From: Oceanimonas sp052119705
GTDB lineage: Bacteria > Pseudomonadota > Gammaproteobacteria > Enterobacterales > Aeromonadaceae
DNA length: 64,000 nt
Direction: 5' to 3'
Assembly: GCF_052119705.1 (NCBI RefSeq)
Contig: NZ_JBGQOP010000017.1
Coordinates: forward strand, 1 to 64,000
The notes under the pieces are model-generated. The model saw nothing but the letters and a program-made list of their open reading frames with translations. It did no database searches and was not told the DNA's origin. The position numbers and the translations under genes are program-made. Below are positions 1 through 9,160 of this stretch, piece after piece (position 1 is the stretch's first letter; every line of letters starts with the position of its first letter).

Positions 1-688
1 CCGACGTGGATCGAGTGAAATCACTATGTAATCGAAGCTGGACAAAACTGATCTAATGTTTAATCCGATTGGTATTAGTGAATACAACAGCTAAAGTCAG
101 GCTGGACGGTGTTTTGTAGTCTAGCGCTTCAGCTGCTAGTCCTGTCTCAGCGGGAATGTTTTAAACTATCCTGCTTCGCAGGACCCACAGCTAAAGCGTG
201 GGGCTACAAGAGCGGTGCCTATCTTTGTGGTTCGCATGAACAGGCCACTTTTTTACTTAGATTGGTATTATCCTGAATACGGGACGAGCCACGCCAGGCA
301 ACCAATTCAAAAAGCCCGACTCGAAAGAGCCGGGCTTTTTTTCGTCTATAGAAAAGTGAAGCGTAAAGGGTGAAGGGGACAAGCCAAGACAAGACAGACA
401 CCGTCAGTTGTAGGCGAACGTTCACTCTCGCATTTCGCCGCAGGCGGAACCGTGTCATGGTGGGGTTTTGTGCATGAAATCCTGCATATAGCACGAATGT
501 AGGCGATGCTTTGAGCGGCGCAATGTGGCGCAATGTGGCGCAGCCACATCTTTGCTCCGAACTTTCATATCCCATATTTTTTATATCCACAAGCCCATGC
601 ACACGGGATGGCGCGTTGCACCATTTCGCGGCTACATTCATGCACCCTGCCAATCTCGACGCTTAGCGCGGTATTTTCGCCTCACGCC
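1..688. other. Non-coding left edge, repeat-rich
   Basis: I find no convincing gene here. The stretch holds an 11-bp direct repeat (67-77 and 260-270), a terminator-like hairpin (309-343), and from about 350 to 470 a segment related, in inverted orientation, to 56150-56390 upstream of the recG stop. The shared features are a 'ttgtaggcgaacg' block and a 'tctcgcatttcgcc' block followed by 'ggcggaac'. Open frames in this stretch have no ribosome binding site and read through the repeats, so I treat them as spurious. Confidence 0.6.
309..343 (+). terminator. Rho-independent terminator
   Basis: A GC-rich stem (AAAGCCCG-CTC, loop GAAA, GAG-CGGGCTTT, one A/C mismatch) is followed by a run of T on the + strand. 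The A-rich 5' side means it could also work on the opposite strand. Its gene on the + strand would lie left of the window. On the - strand it lies about 350 bp past the patZ stop. Confidence 0.7.
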
Positions 689-3349
689 TCACGTTCCCAG
701 CTGTAGTTTCAACTCGGCGACGCCTTCTTCTAAATCTACTTTCACCTTAAAGTCGAGTTTACGGGCAAGATTGATCATGCCGCGATTGGTGGGCATGGTC
801 ATGCCGCTTAAGCTGTGTAGACCTTTAATGCGCGCGTAACGGATCATTTTTTCCATTAATAACCGACCCAGCCCCATGCCCTTGAGATCGGAGCGCACTA
901 GGATGGCAAACTCTGCATCTTGGTTATCTGGATCCGATATGGCGCGAACTACGGCTAAAATCTGGCCCTCGGTATTAATGGCCACGAACGCCATCTCGCG
1001 GTCGTAATCAATTTGCGTCATGTGAGCCAGCTCTTCATGGCCGATCACCACATTGGCAAAGAAGCGTTTATATCTGTCTTCTTCAGAGACACTACTCACA
1101 AAATCTTTGTGAGTCGGCTCATCTTCTGGCAATACGGCGCGCATTAAGATGGTGCTGCCGTCTTTAAGTGTTGCCTGCTCTTCCCACTCAGTCGGATAAG
1201 GTCGAATGGCGAGTCGCGCTTGGCCTTCGCCCTCGAATGGCTCAAGCGCAAGACTTACATCCAGTGCGATCAACTCTTTGCCGGTCGCTAACAGCGGATG
1301 TATATCTAGATGGGTAATTTCTGGATGATTGATGATCAGGTGCGAAACTTTAGTCAGCACCCGACACACGGCTTCCATGTCTAACGATTGATGGGATCGA
1401 TTGGCTCTCAGCTTGCCAGTTTTTAGGGCATGAATAACTAAGTAGCGGGCCAAGGTCATGTTTAAGGGCAATAAGGAGACGGCGGCTTGCTCTTCTCCGT
1501 CCCAATCTATGCCGCCATCGCCTAACAATATAATGGGGCCAAATACGGGATCGGAGCGCACTGCTATATGCAGCTCCTGAGATCCAGCCCGTCTGGCCAT
1601 GCGCTGTACCATAAGGCCGGTAATGCGTGCCCCCGGATAGGATTGGCTAACGCGGTCAAGAATCGCATCGGCAGATTGCGCCACTTCGGCGGCGGAGCGT
1701 AGATTAAGCACTACGCCAGATACATCGGACTTATGAGTGATATCTGGCGAGCGCAGTTTGATAGCGACTGGATAACCGATTTGCTCGGCAATGTGCGCCG
1801 CTTCTGTGCTGTCGTTGGCAATCCAAGTCGGTAGTGTCTGTATGCCATAGGCGGCCATCAATCGGCTTACTTCATGGGTGTCCAGCTGATAAATATTTTG
1901 ACTGAAAGCTTCTTGAATTAAGGTCTTGACGGTTTCTTTATCGCTGGGCATATCGGAAATCGACTCAGGCGTTTCCATCAATAATTTTTGGTTGCGCCGG
2001 TATTCCACTAAGTGCATAAAGGCACCGGCGGCACTTTCTGGCGTGCGATAGGTAGGAATACCGGCTTCGGTAAAGCAACGTCTAGCTTCAAAGGTGCTGG
2101 TTTCACCAGACCAGTTGGTGAGAATATTCACATGCTTGGCTTTAGGGTGACTCTGTAGCAGCTGAATGATTCCCTTGGCGACCAGCGGGCTAGAAACGGA
2201 AGCCGACGGCGCATGCATAATCAAAATGGCATCATAATCGTCACTGTCGAGCAGCACCTTTAAGCTGTCGAGATAGCGCTCTATGGGCGCGTCGCCGACG
2301 ATGTCGATGGGGTTTATTTTCGACCAAGCGGCAGGCAGTATTTTATCGAGTTGCGCTTGGGTATTGTCGCTTAAAGCCGCCAGCTTGCCGCCACGGGCCA
2401 CTAGGGTATCTATGGCCATAATGGCCGGCCCGCCACCATTAGTAAGGATCACTAAGCGCTCGCCGCGCAAGTTTTGGGCATGATTGAGCGTTTCTACGGC
2501 GGCAAATAAGTCGTGCGTATCGCGCACGCGCAACATGCCGGCGCGCCTAATGGCCGCATCGTAGGCGGCGTCCATACCCACATTGCCGCCCGAGTGTAAA
2601 TGGCCAAGCTGGGCACCGAGTTGGGTCTTGCCGCTTTTTACTACTAGCACAGCTTTGTTGCGTGATGCAGTTCTGGCCGCCGACATAAAGCTGCGCGCGT
2701 CTTGCACCGCATCCATGTAGAGCAAAATGGAGCTGGTGTGGCGATCGCGCGCGAGGTAATCGAGCAACTGGGCAAAGTCGATATCACAGGCATCACCTAG
2801 CGAGATAAAGTGCGAGAAGCCCACGTCGTTATGGCGGGCCCAGTCGAGAATAGTTGAGCAGACGGCGGCGGATTGCGAGACGAAGGCGATGCGCCCAGGC
2901 TTGGCCGGAAACGGCGCAAAGCTCACGTTTAAGCCCAAGTGCGGCATGATAACGCCCATACTATTGGGCCCGAGCAAGCGCATCTTATGAGTGCGGGCGC
3001 TGTCTTTCATCTGTGCTAGTTGCTCAGCGGTAGTGCCAGCGGCGAGAATAATCACCGCCTTACAGCCCCTTTGCCCAAGCTGCTCGATGATCTCGGTATT
3101 TTTCGCCGCCGGCGTGCACACAATTGCCAAGTCTGGGCTGCGCGGTAGGCTGGCAATATTTGGGTAGGCCATGACGCCAGCTATGGCTTCGTACTTAGGG
3201 TTAACCGGCATAATAGGGCCGCTGAAGTTGCCTGCCAGTAGGTTTTTCATCACCAATTTGCCGGCGCCGTTATCTCGATGTGAGGCGCCGATCACGGCTA
3301 TGCTGGCGGGATGAAACAAAGCATCTAGACCTTGCAGCGGCATACGCAC
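689..3349 (-). CDS. patZ: Protein lysine acetyltransferase PatZ (Pka/YfiQ family)
   Basis: This cytosolic enzyme family acetylates lysines of metabolic enzymes such as acetyl-CoA synthetase, using acetyl-CoA. The protein is 886 aa, the same length as E. coli PatZ. An NDP-forming acyl-CoA-synthetase-like region fills roughly residues 1-700, beginning with a CoA-binding Rossmann segment (PASIAVIGAS near residue 16). An ATP-grasp-like segment follows in the middle. A C-terminal GNAT domain (about 720-886) carries the acetyl-CoA loop RSDLKGMGLGR and the preceding acidic residue in DAEFAILV, which matches the catalytic glutamate position of the family. The gene stands alone. No acs gene is in the window, so its local partner is not visible. 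The family call is firm; the regulatory role is inferred from homologues. Confidence 0.93.
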   Translation of the reverse strand: MRMPLQGLDALFHPASIAVIGASHRDNGAGKLVMKNLLAGNFSGPIMPVNPKYEAIAGVMAYPNIASLPRSPDLAIVCTPAAKNTEIIEQLGQRGCKAVIILAAGTTAEQLAQMKDSARTHKMRLLGPNSMGVIMPHLGLNVSFAPFPAKPGRIAFVSQSAAVCSTILDWARHNDVGFSHFISLGDACDIDFAQLLDYLARDRHTSSILLYMDAVQDARSFMSAARTASRNKAVLVVKSGKTQLGAQLGHLHSGGNVGMDAAYDAAIRRAGMLRVRDTHDLFAAVETLNHAQNLRGERLVILTNGGGPAIMAIDTLVARGGKLAALSDNTQAQLDKILPAAWSKINPIDIVGDAPIERYLDSLKVLLDSDDYDAILIMHAPSASVSSPLVAKGIIQLLQSHPKAKHVNILTNWSGETSTFEARRCFTEAGIPTYRTPESAAGAFMHLVEYRRNQKLLMETPESISDMPSDKETVKTLIQEAFSQNIYQLDTHEVSRLMAAYGIQTLPTWIANDSTEAAHIAEQIGYPVAIKLRSPDITHKSDVSGVVLNLRSAAEVAQSADAILDRVSQSYPGARITGLMVQRMARRAGSQELHIAVRSDPVFGPIILLGDGGIDWDGEEQAAVSLLPLNMTLARYLVIHALKTGKLRANRSHQSLDMEAVCRVLTKVSHLIINHPEITHLDIHPLLATGKELIALDVSLALEPFEGEGQARLAIRPYPTEWEEQATLKDGSTILMRAVLPEDEPTHKDFVSSVSEEDRYKRFFANVVIGHEELAHMTQIDYDREMAFVAINTEGQILAVVRAISDPDNQDAEFAILVRSDLKGMGLGRLLMEKMIRYARIKGLHSLSGMTMPTNRGMINLARKLDFKVKVDLEEGVAELKLQLGT

Positions 3350-3470
3350 TCCTTTATGTCGGGGGCAGAGTTATGGAAAAATGTATGGCAAAATGTACGA
3401 CAGAACGATGACTTGCTGGCTGACGTTATTTAAGCATCCTCACAAGATTATAAGCCTTGGAGTTGTAGCA

Positions 3471-3476
3471 TATAAT
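3471..3476 (+). promoter_or_regulatory. Possible -10 box upstream of cysM
   Basis: A consensus TATAAT lies 159 bp before the cysM start, in the 285-bp gap between the divergent patZ and cysM genes. No good -35 box is placed 16-18 bp upstream (the region reads GATTATAA), so this is only a weak candidate. A CysB-type activated promoter would fit a poor -35. Confidence 0.3.
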
Positions 3477-3634
3477 CAGGCGCTTAGCTTTGATTGCACC
3501 TTGAAGTCGTGAGTCAAACACACATTTAAATAAAGGCCTAACAGTGCGCTTCAGTCGGGCCTTCACGCCTCGCAGCTAGCTTGCTCAAATACAGCTTTAT
3601 CTTATCTTAAGCACTTTGCCATTAAGGACACCCC

Positions 3635-4522
3635 ATGCAATTTCCTACCATAGAGGACTTCGTTGGCCACACACCATTAGTGCGTTTGCAGCGTTTGGCC
3701 AAGCACACCAATAGTCAGGTGTTAGTAAAGCTGGAGGGCAATAACCCAGCGGGCTCGGTAAAAGACAGACCGGCGCTGAACATGATCCGACAGGCAGAGG
3801 CGCGCGGCGACATTAAGCCCGGTGACACGCTGATTGAGTCCACCAGTGGCAATACCGGCATAGCGCTGGCTATGGCGGCGGCCATTAAAGGTTATCGCAT
3901 GATCTTAATCATGCCGGATAACGCCACCGAAGAGCGCAAGGCATCTATGTTGGCTTACGGCGCCGAGCTGATTTTGGTTAGCAAGCAAGAAGGCATGGAA
4001 GGCGCGCGGGACTTAGCCGACAAGATGGCCGCCGACGGCAAAGGGGTGATCTTAGATCAGTTTAATAACCCAGATAACCCAGAAGCGCATTACCTAACCA
4101 CGGGCCCAGAAATCTGGCAGCAAACCGAGGGTCGGCTTACGCACTTTGTCTCCAGCATGGGCACTACCGGCACCATTATGGGCGTGTCTAAGTATCTAAA
4201 GGAGCAAAGCTGCGACGTAAAAATCGTCGGCTTACAGCCCTGTGAAGGCAGCAGTATTCCAGGCATTCGCCGCTGGCCAGAGGCTTATTTACCGGGCATC
4301 TTCGAGAAAAGCCGTGTCGATCAGGTATTGGATATTAGTGAAGATGAAGCCGTGGCGACTATGCTGCGTTTGGCGCGTGAAGAAGGTATCTTCTGCGGTG
4401 TTAGCTCCGGCGGTGCCGTAGCCGGTGCGCTTAAGCTAGCCGAGCAAGTTGATAATGCCATTATCGTCGCCATTATCTGCGACCGCGGTGACCGCTATTT
4501 ATCATCGGGTGTGTTTGGTTAA
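3635..4522 (+). CDS. cysM: Cysteine synthase B
   Basis: This PLP enzyme makes cysteine (or S-sulfocysteine from thiosulfate) from O-acetylserine. The 295 aa match the usual CysM length. The PLP lysine is K43 in NPAGSVKDRP, the phosphate/substrate loop is TSGNTG (70-75), and the C-terminal GVSSGGA loop is present. The opening MQFPTIEDFVGHTPLVRLQRL and the ending RGDRYLSSGVF are typical of CysM rather than CysK. In enterics cysM ends the sulfate/thiosulfate importer operon. Here it sits next to that operon but on the opposite strand and converges with cysA, so it needs its own promoter. Confidence 0.95.
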   Translation: MQFPTIEDFVGHTPLVRLQRLAKHTNSQVLVKLEGNNPAGSVKDRPALNMIRQAEARGDIKPGDTLIESTSGNTGIALAMAAAIKGYRMILIMPDNATEERKASMLAYGAELILVSKQEGMEGARDLADKMAADGKGVILDQFNNPDNPEAHYLTTGPEIWQQTEGRLTHFVSSMGTTGTIMGVSKYLKEQSCDVKIVGLQPCEGSSIPGIRRWPEAYLPGIFEKSRVDQVLDISEDEAVATMLRLAREEGIFCGVSSGGAVAGALKLAEQVDNAIIVAIICDRGDRYLSSGVFG

Positions 4523-4636
4523 TTGCAGTGAGGAGTGAGGCGTAAATTGTGAGGGGGAAACATCGAGTCTGAAAGGCGGGTATTTACGCCTTTCTCCTCA
4601 CTCTTCACCCCTCACTCTTCACCCCTCACATCAAGT

Positions 4637-5728
4637 TCAAGCAGTTAGCGCTATATGGCTGTCGGTAATTTGTTGCTCGCCCACATAAACACGGCCGCCT
4701 TGGCTGCCCAGATAGAGGGTTTGGCCGCGGGTCACATTGCTTAAGTGTTGATGGGGCAGTTGGGCTTCCATCAGCGTGCCTGGCCAGTCTTTGGGCTCTA
4801 GCTCTAATTGAATTAAGCTGCCGCGGGCGTTTACGTCTGTTACCAATACCGGCAGCGGATGCTGGGCGTCGGCGGCTGCTTTTAAGCTCACCTCATGGGG
4901 GCGTAAATACCAGCTGGCTTGACCTTGTTTGTGGCTGGCGACCGGTAATTGCAGCGGATAATGGCCCACTTTAAAGCGGCTGCCGTTGATCTCGCCCTCT
5001 ATCTTGTTTACTTCACCTAAAAACTCCATCACGAAGCGGTTAGCCGGCTGCTGCCAGATGGCGTCGGGTGTGCCAATTTGCTCGACCCGACCTTGGCTCA
5101 TCACCACCACTTGATCGGACACATCCATGGCTTCTTCTTGATCGTGGGTCACAAATACGCTGGTGAAGTGCAGATCGTCATGCAGGCGACGTAACCAACG
5201 ACGCAGCTCTTTGCGCACTTGAGCATCCAGCGCACCAAAGGGCTCATCGAGTAGCAACACACCCGGCTCTACGGCAAGAGAGCGCGCTAAGGCGACGCGC
5301 TGGCGTTGACCGCCGGAGAGCTGAGACGGGAAGCGGTCTGCCACATGAGATAACTGGATCATCTCCAGCAGATTATTTACCTTCTGTTTGATCTCATTAT
5401 TCGTAGGGCGCTGACCTTTAGGCATTATGGTCAGACCAAAAGCTATGTTGTCGAACACCGTCATATGGCGAAACAGCGCATAGCTTTGAAACACGAAACC
5501 CACGTTGCGATCTCGAGCGTGTAAGTCGGTTACATCTTTGCCGTTAAAGTGGATGCGGCCGCTGTTGGCGTGCTCAAGGCCGGCAATAATGCGCAGCAAG
5601 GTGGTTTTTCCTGAGCCAGAAGGCCCTAACAAACCGACTAGCTGACCGCTGGGCAAATCCAGATTAATATCGTGCAGCACCTGAGTCTTGCCAAAGGATT
5701 TATTAATACCCTCAATATGAATGCTCAT
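4637..5728 (-). CDS. cysA: Sulfate/thiosulfate importer ATPase
   Basis: This is the cytosolic ATPase of the sulfate ABC importer, which powers CysT/CysW. It is 363 aa. Walker A GPSGSGKTT is at 35-43, the signature is LSGGQRQRVALARSL, Walker B is VLLLDEPFGALD, and the switch histidine follows in VFVTHDQEEA. A C-terminal TOBE-like extension fills about 240-363, as in other CysA proteins. It is the last gene of the sbp-cysT-cysW-cysA operon and starts 6 bp after the cysW stop. The stretch 4523-4636 between it and cysM contains tandem 'ctcttcacccctca' motifs. Confidence 0.95.
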   Translation of the reverse strand: MSIHIEGINKSFGKTQVLHDINLDLPSGQLVGLLGPSGSGKTTLLRIIAGLEHANSGRIHFNGKDVTDLHARDRNVGFVFQSYALFRHMTVFDNIAFGLTIMPKGQRPTNNEIKQKVNNLLEMIQLSHVADRFPSQLSGGQRQRVALARSLAVEPGVLLLDEPFGALDAQVRKELRRWLRRLHDDLHFTSVFVTHDQEEAMDVSDQVVVMSQGRVEQIGTPDAIWQQPANRFVMEFLGEVNKIEGEINGSRFKVGHYPLQLPVASHKQGQASWYLRPHEVSLKAAADAQHPLPVLVTDVNARGSLIQLELEPKDWPGTLMEAQLPHQHLSNVTRGQTLYLGSQGGRVYVGEQQITDSHIALTA

Positions 5729-5734
5729 GCGATT

Positions 5735-6586
5735 CTACTCCTGTGCTGCGGCGCTGTGCATGCGCCATTCAAAATAAGATTTCAGTAATAAGGTGATAAT
5801 GGCCATCAAGGTTAGTAATGCTGCGGCAGTAAAGGAGCCGACCGCGTTGTAATCTTGATGCAAGAGCTCAACGTGTAATGACAGGGTATTGGTTTCACCA
5901 CGAATGCCGCCGGAAACTACCGATACGGCGCCAAACTCGCCCACTGCGCGGGCGTTGGTTAAGATCACGCCGTAGAGCAGCGCCCAGCGAATATTGGGTA
6001 ACGTAATCTTGCGAAATAACTGCCAACCACTGGCGCCTAACAAAACGGCGGCTTCTTCTGAATCTGTACCTTGGCTGCTCATCAAGGGTACTAATTCGCG
6101 CACCATAAAGGGGCAAGTGACAAATACCGTTACCATCACTATGCCGGGCCAAGCAAACATCAGCTGCATATCGACACTGTCTAACCAGCCGCCCACCGGG
6201 CCATTCACGCCGTACATCAACAGATACAACAAGCCAGCCACCACTGGCGACACCGCAAAGGGCACGTCGATTAAGGTAAGCAGCAACTGGCGACCGCGAA
6301 AGTTAAAGCGCGTGACTAACCAAGCCAGCAGGGTGCCAAATACCAGATTAATGGGCACGGTTAAGGCGGCGATCATCAGCGTTAAGCCAATAGCGTGCAG
6401 CATGTCTGGCTCGTTTAAGTTCTCCAGCACACCACCCACACCGGCGGCAAAGGCGCCGGCGATAATGGCCAATAGTGGCACCACTAACAGCATCAGCGTC
6501 AGTACTGTGCCAATGCCGATTAAAAACCAGCGCATCCAAGGACGCGGGGTGCTTCTTGACTTACTGAAGGTTAGGCTCTGTTCCAT
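5735..6586 (-). CDS. cysW: Sulfate importer permease CysW
   Basis: One of the two inner-membrane permeases of the sulfate ABC importer. It has 283 aa with a short cytosolic N-terminus, about six hydrophobic helices, and the EAA loop (EEAAVLLGASGWQLFRKITLPNI) that docks on CysA. The AVGEFGAVSVVSGGIRGET stretch is typical of CysW. It overlaps the cysT stop by one base (TAATG), so translation is probably coupled. Confidence 0.95.
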   Translation of the reverse strand: MEQSLTFSKSRSTPRPWMRWFLIGIGTVLTLMLLVVPLLAIIAGAFAAGVGGVLENLNEPDMLHAIGLTLMIAALTVPINLVFGTLLAWLVTRFNFRGRQLLLTLIDVPFAVSPVVAGLLYLLMYGVNGPVGGWLDSVDMQLMFAWPGIVMVTVFVTCPFMVRELVPLMSSQGTDSEEAAVLLGASGWQLFRKITLPNIRWALLYGVILTNARAVGEFGAVSVVSGGIRGETNTLSLHVELLHQDYNAVGSFTAAALLTLMAIITLLLKSYFEWRMHSAAAQE

Positions 6587-7428
6587 TAGCTGTTACCTCG
6601 TACGCGGCGCATAAAGCGACTTTGAATGCCGTTAATTAAGAACAGCAGCACGAAAGAGGCCATCAAGATGACGCTGGCGATAGCACTGGCAGCGGCATAA
6701 TCAAATTCTTGGAGCTTGATAAAAATCATCAAGGAAGTGACTTCGGTTTGCCAAGGCATATTGCCGGCAATAAAGATCACGGCACCAAATTCTCCCAAAC
6801 TGCGGGTAAAGGACAGCGCGGTCCCGGTGATCAAAGCGGGTTTTAATTCCGGTAATACGACGCGGCTAAATGCCTGCCAAGGGCTAGCGCCCAAGGTGGC
6901 CGCCGCCTCTTCGTATTCGGGGCCTAAGTCTTCTAATACCGGCTGTACCGTGCGCACCACAAACGGTACGCTGGTAAAAACCATGGCCACCACTATGCCA
7001 ATCCAGGTGTAGGAGACTTTAATCCCAAACTGAGCCAACCATTCGCCATACCAACCGTTGGTGGCAAATAGTGAGGCTAAGGTAAGGCCGGCTACCGCGG
7101 TAGGCAAGGCGAAAGGCAGGTCCATCAGACCATCCAAAATCGCCCGACCAGGAAAACGGTAGCGGGTTAAAATCCAGGCCATTAATAGGCCAAACACCAT
7201 GTTGAACAAGCTAGCAGCGGCGGCGGCGCTGGCGGTCACCTTATAGGTGGTCACCACCCTGGGGTCGCTGATAATGTGCCAGTATTCTGGCCAACCAATT
7301 TGGCTGGTGTTGATGATCAGGCCAGTTAACGGCAGCAAGATAATCAAACTCACAAACAGCAGGCTAGTGCCCATGCTCAGGGTAAAGCCCGGTAATACTC
7401 GCTTCGATGAACCCAAGAGCGCCGCCAT
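6586..7428 (-). CDS. cysT: Sulfate importer permease CysT (CysU)
   Basis: Partner permease of CysW in the sulfate importer. It has 280 aa, about six membrane segments, and an EAA loop (EEAAATLGASPWQAFSRVVLPEL). The SLGEFGAVIFIAGNMP segment is typical of CysT. The gene begins 3 bp downstream of the sbp stop, and its own stop overlaps the cysW start by one base. Confidence 0.95.
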   Translation of the reverse strand: MAALLGSSKRVLPGFTLSMGTSLLFVSLIILLPLTGLIINTSQIGWPEYWHIISDPRVVTTYKVTASAAAAASLFNMVFGLLMAWILTRYRFPGRAILDGLMDLPFALPTAVAGLTLASLFATNGWYGEWLAQFGIKVSYTWIGIVVAMVFTSVPFVVRTVQPVLEDLGPEYEEAAATLGASPWQAFSRVVLPELKPALITGTALSFTRSLGEFGAVIFIAGNMPWQTEVTSLMIFIKLQEFDYAAASAIASVILMASFVLLFLINGIQSRFMRRVRGNS

Positions 7429-7431
7429 AAA

Positions 7432-8436
7432 TTAGCGTCCTTTTGCTTGTAACTGGTCTAAAGAGCCGCCGTTGGCAAAGTGATCTTTCATGGCCTGCTC
7501 CCAGCTGCCAAACACGTCTTCTACTTTAAACAGCTTGGTGTCAGGGAATTTATCGGCAAATTCTGCGGCTACGGTTTTATCGTTTACGCGGTAGTAGTGC
7601 TTAGCCAAGATACGCTGCGCATCTGAGCTATACAGGAATTCCAGATAAGCCTTGGCTTCTTTCTCGGTCTTGTTACGTTTTACGTTTTTATCTATCCAAG
7701 TCACCGGAAACTCAGCCAATACGTCTACGGGGGGCACTATTACCTGATAACCGTCGGCGGCGTATAAGTCGCGAATGCTGTTCACTTCTGATTCAAAGGT
7801 GATCAGCACATCGCCAATGCCACGGTCAATAAAGGTAGTGGTGGCCGCACGACCGCCGGTATCAAATACCGCGACTTGGTTGATTAGCTTGCCCATGTGC
7901 TCACGAATTTTCTCTTGGTCGCCATCATACTGCTGACTAGCAGCGCCCCAAGCGGCCAGATAGGTGTAGCGGCCGTTGCCAGAGGTTTTAGGGTTTGGGA
8001 ACACTAGCTTCACGTCTTCGCGAGTTAAGTCGTTCCAGTCTTTGATATTTTTCGGATTATCTTTGCGTACTAAAAACGCCATGGTAGATACATAAGGCGA
8101 GCTGTCGTTAGGCAGGCGGGCTTTCCAATCTTTGGGGATCAGTTTGCCTTTTTCATACAACACATCGACGTCGGTCACTTGGTTATAGGTCACTATGTCG
8201 GCGCGCAGGCCTTGCAAAATGGCCTGTGCTTGGCTGGATGAACCGGCGTGAGTTTGCTTAATCGTCAGCTTTTCATCGGTTTCTTTTTCCCAGTGCTCAG
8301 CAAAAATAGGGTTAATTTCGGCGAATAATTCGCGGGCTACGTCGTAGCTGCTGTTCAGTAGTTCTTTCGCCTGCAAAGGTGCGGCTGTGCTTAAGCCTGC
8401 CGTCAGTAGCAGGGTCGCAATCAGTGATTTACGCAT
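7432..8436 (-). CDS. sbp: Periplasmic sulfate-binding protein
   Basis: Substrate receptor that delivers sulfate (or thiosulfate) to CysTW. I place the start at the ATG at 8436, giving 334 aa, because GGAG lies 7 bases before it. The in-frame ATG 18 bases upstream has no such site. A classic signal peptide (MRKSLIATLLLTAGLSTAAPLQA) precedes the mature protein. The motifs NSSYDVARELF, THAGSSSQA and FPNPKTSGNGR are those of the Sbp/CysP family. Sbp and CysP cannot be told apart safely by eye. It is first in its operon. Confidence 0.93.
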   Translation of the reverse strand: MRKSLIATLLLTAGLSTAAPLQAKELLNSSYDVARELFAEINPIFAEHWEKETDEKLTIKQTHAGSSSQAQAILQGLRADIVTYNQVTDVDVLYEKGKLIPKDWKARLPNDSSPYVSTMAFLVRKDNPKNIKDWNDLTREDVKLVFPNPKTSGNGRYTYLAAWGAASQQYDGDQEKIREHMGKLINQVAVFDTGGRAATTTFIDRGIGDVLITFESEVNSIRDLYAADGYQVIVPPVDVLAEFPVTWIDKNVKRNKTEKEAKAYLEFLYSSDAQRILAKHYYRVNDKTVAAEFADKFPDTKLFKVEDVFGSWEQAMKDHFANGGSLDQLQAKGR

Positions 8437-8560
8437 GATGAACTCCAGAAACATGAAAGGTTAATATGGAACTATTCTAATAGATCCATAAGTGCTTTAT
8501 AAGCGGTTTCATATTTCTTTTTGGTATACATCAGCAGGGGCGAGTATAATGCCCTTCGGG
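8437..8560 (-). promoter_or_regulatory. Leader and likely promoter of the sbp-cysTWA operon
   Basis: AT-rich upstream region of the sulfate operon. Read on the - strand it has a -10-like TATAAA (8496-8501 on the +) and no strong -35, which suits a CysB-activated promoter. I do not see a site I could name as a CysB site with confidence. Confidence 0.3.
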
Positions 8561-8770
8561 CAGCGGTAAGCTTGAAGCCGTAAGCGATCAGTTAAAAAAG
8601 GCATAGCCAAGCTAAGAAAAACGAAACTAGATATTTTGCAACTAAACCCGCCAAACCCACGAAAAAATTAAGCCGAGATAAGAACAAACCGAGGTCTTGT
8701 TGGTAAGGGCTAACGTAACGATGAGCGCCAAAAAGGAGTGATTCTGTAGGCGAGTCGATTTAAAAACATT

Positions 8771-8984
8771 CCTGATTATCCACAAAGTTCAGCTATGTTT
8801 CAGTGACTTCAGCATCAATAGATTCAATGGGTTAAAAGGTGGCCGTCTCTTCGGCGAAGAGGACTTCGCCACGGTTTTATGTTTTTATTTAAAAATTGCC
8901 AGCAAAGCTGGCCTGCCGAACAAGTTGGCAGCTACAAAAACCTAAATAAGGCAGCATACTGGCTGAGGTTCATAAGTAATCAGG
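8771..8984 (+). mobile_element. MITE-like element, copy A
   Basis: A non-coding element of about 214 bp between sbp and rnb. Its ends read CTGATTAT at the left and GTAATCAGG at the right (inverted). It is flanked by an exact 8-bp direct repeat AAAACATT (8763-8770 and 8985-8992), the mark of transposition. It is a more diverged relative of the copies at 18106 and 51799. The shared blocks include 'gccagcaaagctggcc' and, with copy C, an internal segment ending 'aagaggacttcg'. There is no transposase inside, so it must have been moved in trans. The rest of 8561-9100 shows no gene. Confidence 0.75.
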
Positions 8985-9100
8985 AAAACATTAAATATGT
9001 ACTTTTAGATGCGATCTCTATTTTTTTGCGTTCTTCTGCGGATTTCGTTACGAGAGAATCTTTGATCTTTAAGAACTTATAGCGTCCGCTCACCGCTCAC

Positions 9101-9129
9101 AAAAAAAGGCCTGCGGATGCAGGCCTTTT
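9101..9129 (-). terminator. Terminator of rnb
   Basis: A perfect hairpin (AAAAGGCCTGC, loop GGAT, GCAGGCCTTTT) is followed by a T run on the - strand, 32 bp beyond the rnb stop. Confidence 0.85.
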
Positions 9130-9160
9130 GGCTGTTCTTGTTATCGTTGTCAGCGAGTTA

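Noticed and set aside
67..270. 11-bp direct repeat (67-77, 260-270) as the target duplication of another element
   Set aside because: The intervening sequence has no inverted ends and no second copy in the window.
284..343. Possible end of a 5S rRNA gene ('acgccaggcaac' followed by a terminator)
   Set aside because: The last dozen bases recall a 5S end, but nothing upstream in 1-283 matches 5S or 23S rRNA. At most it is a relic.
8879..9082. Open frame of 67 codons
   Set aside because: It lies mostly inside MITE copy A, has no ribosome site, and the corresponding frame is not kept in the other copies.
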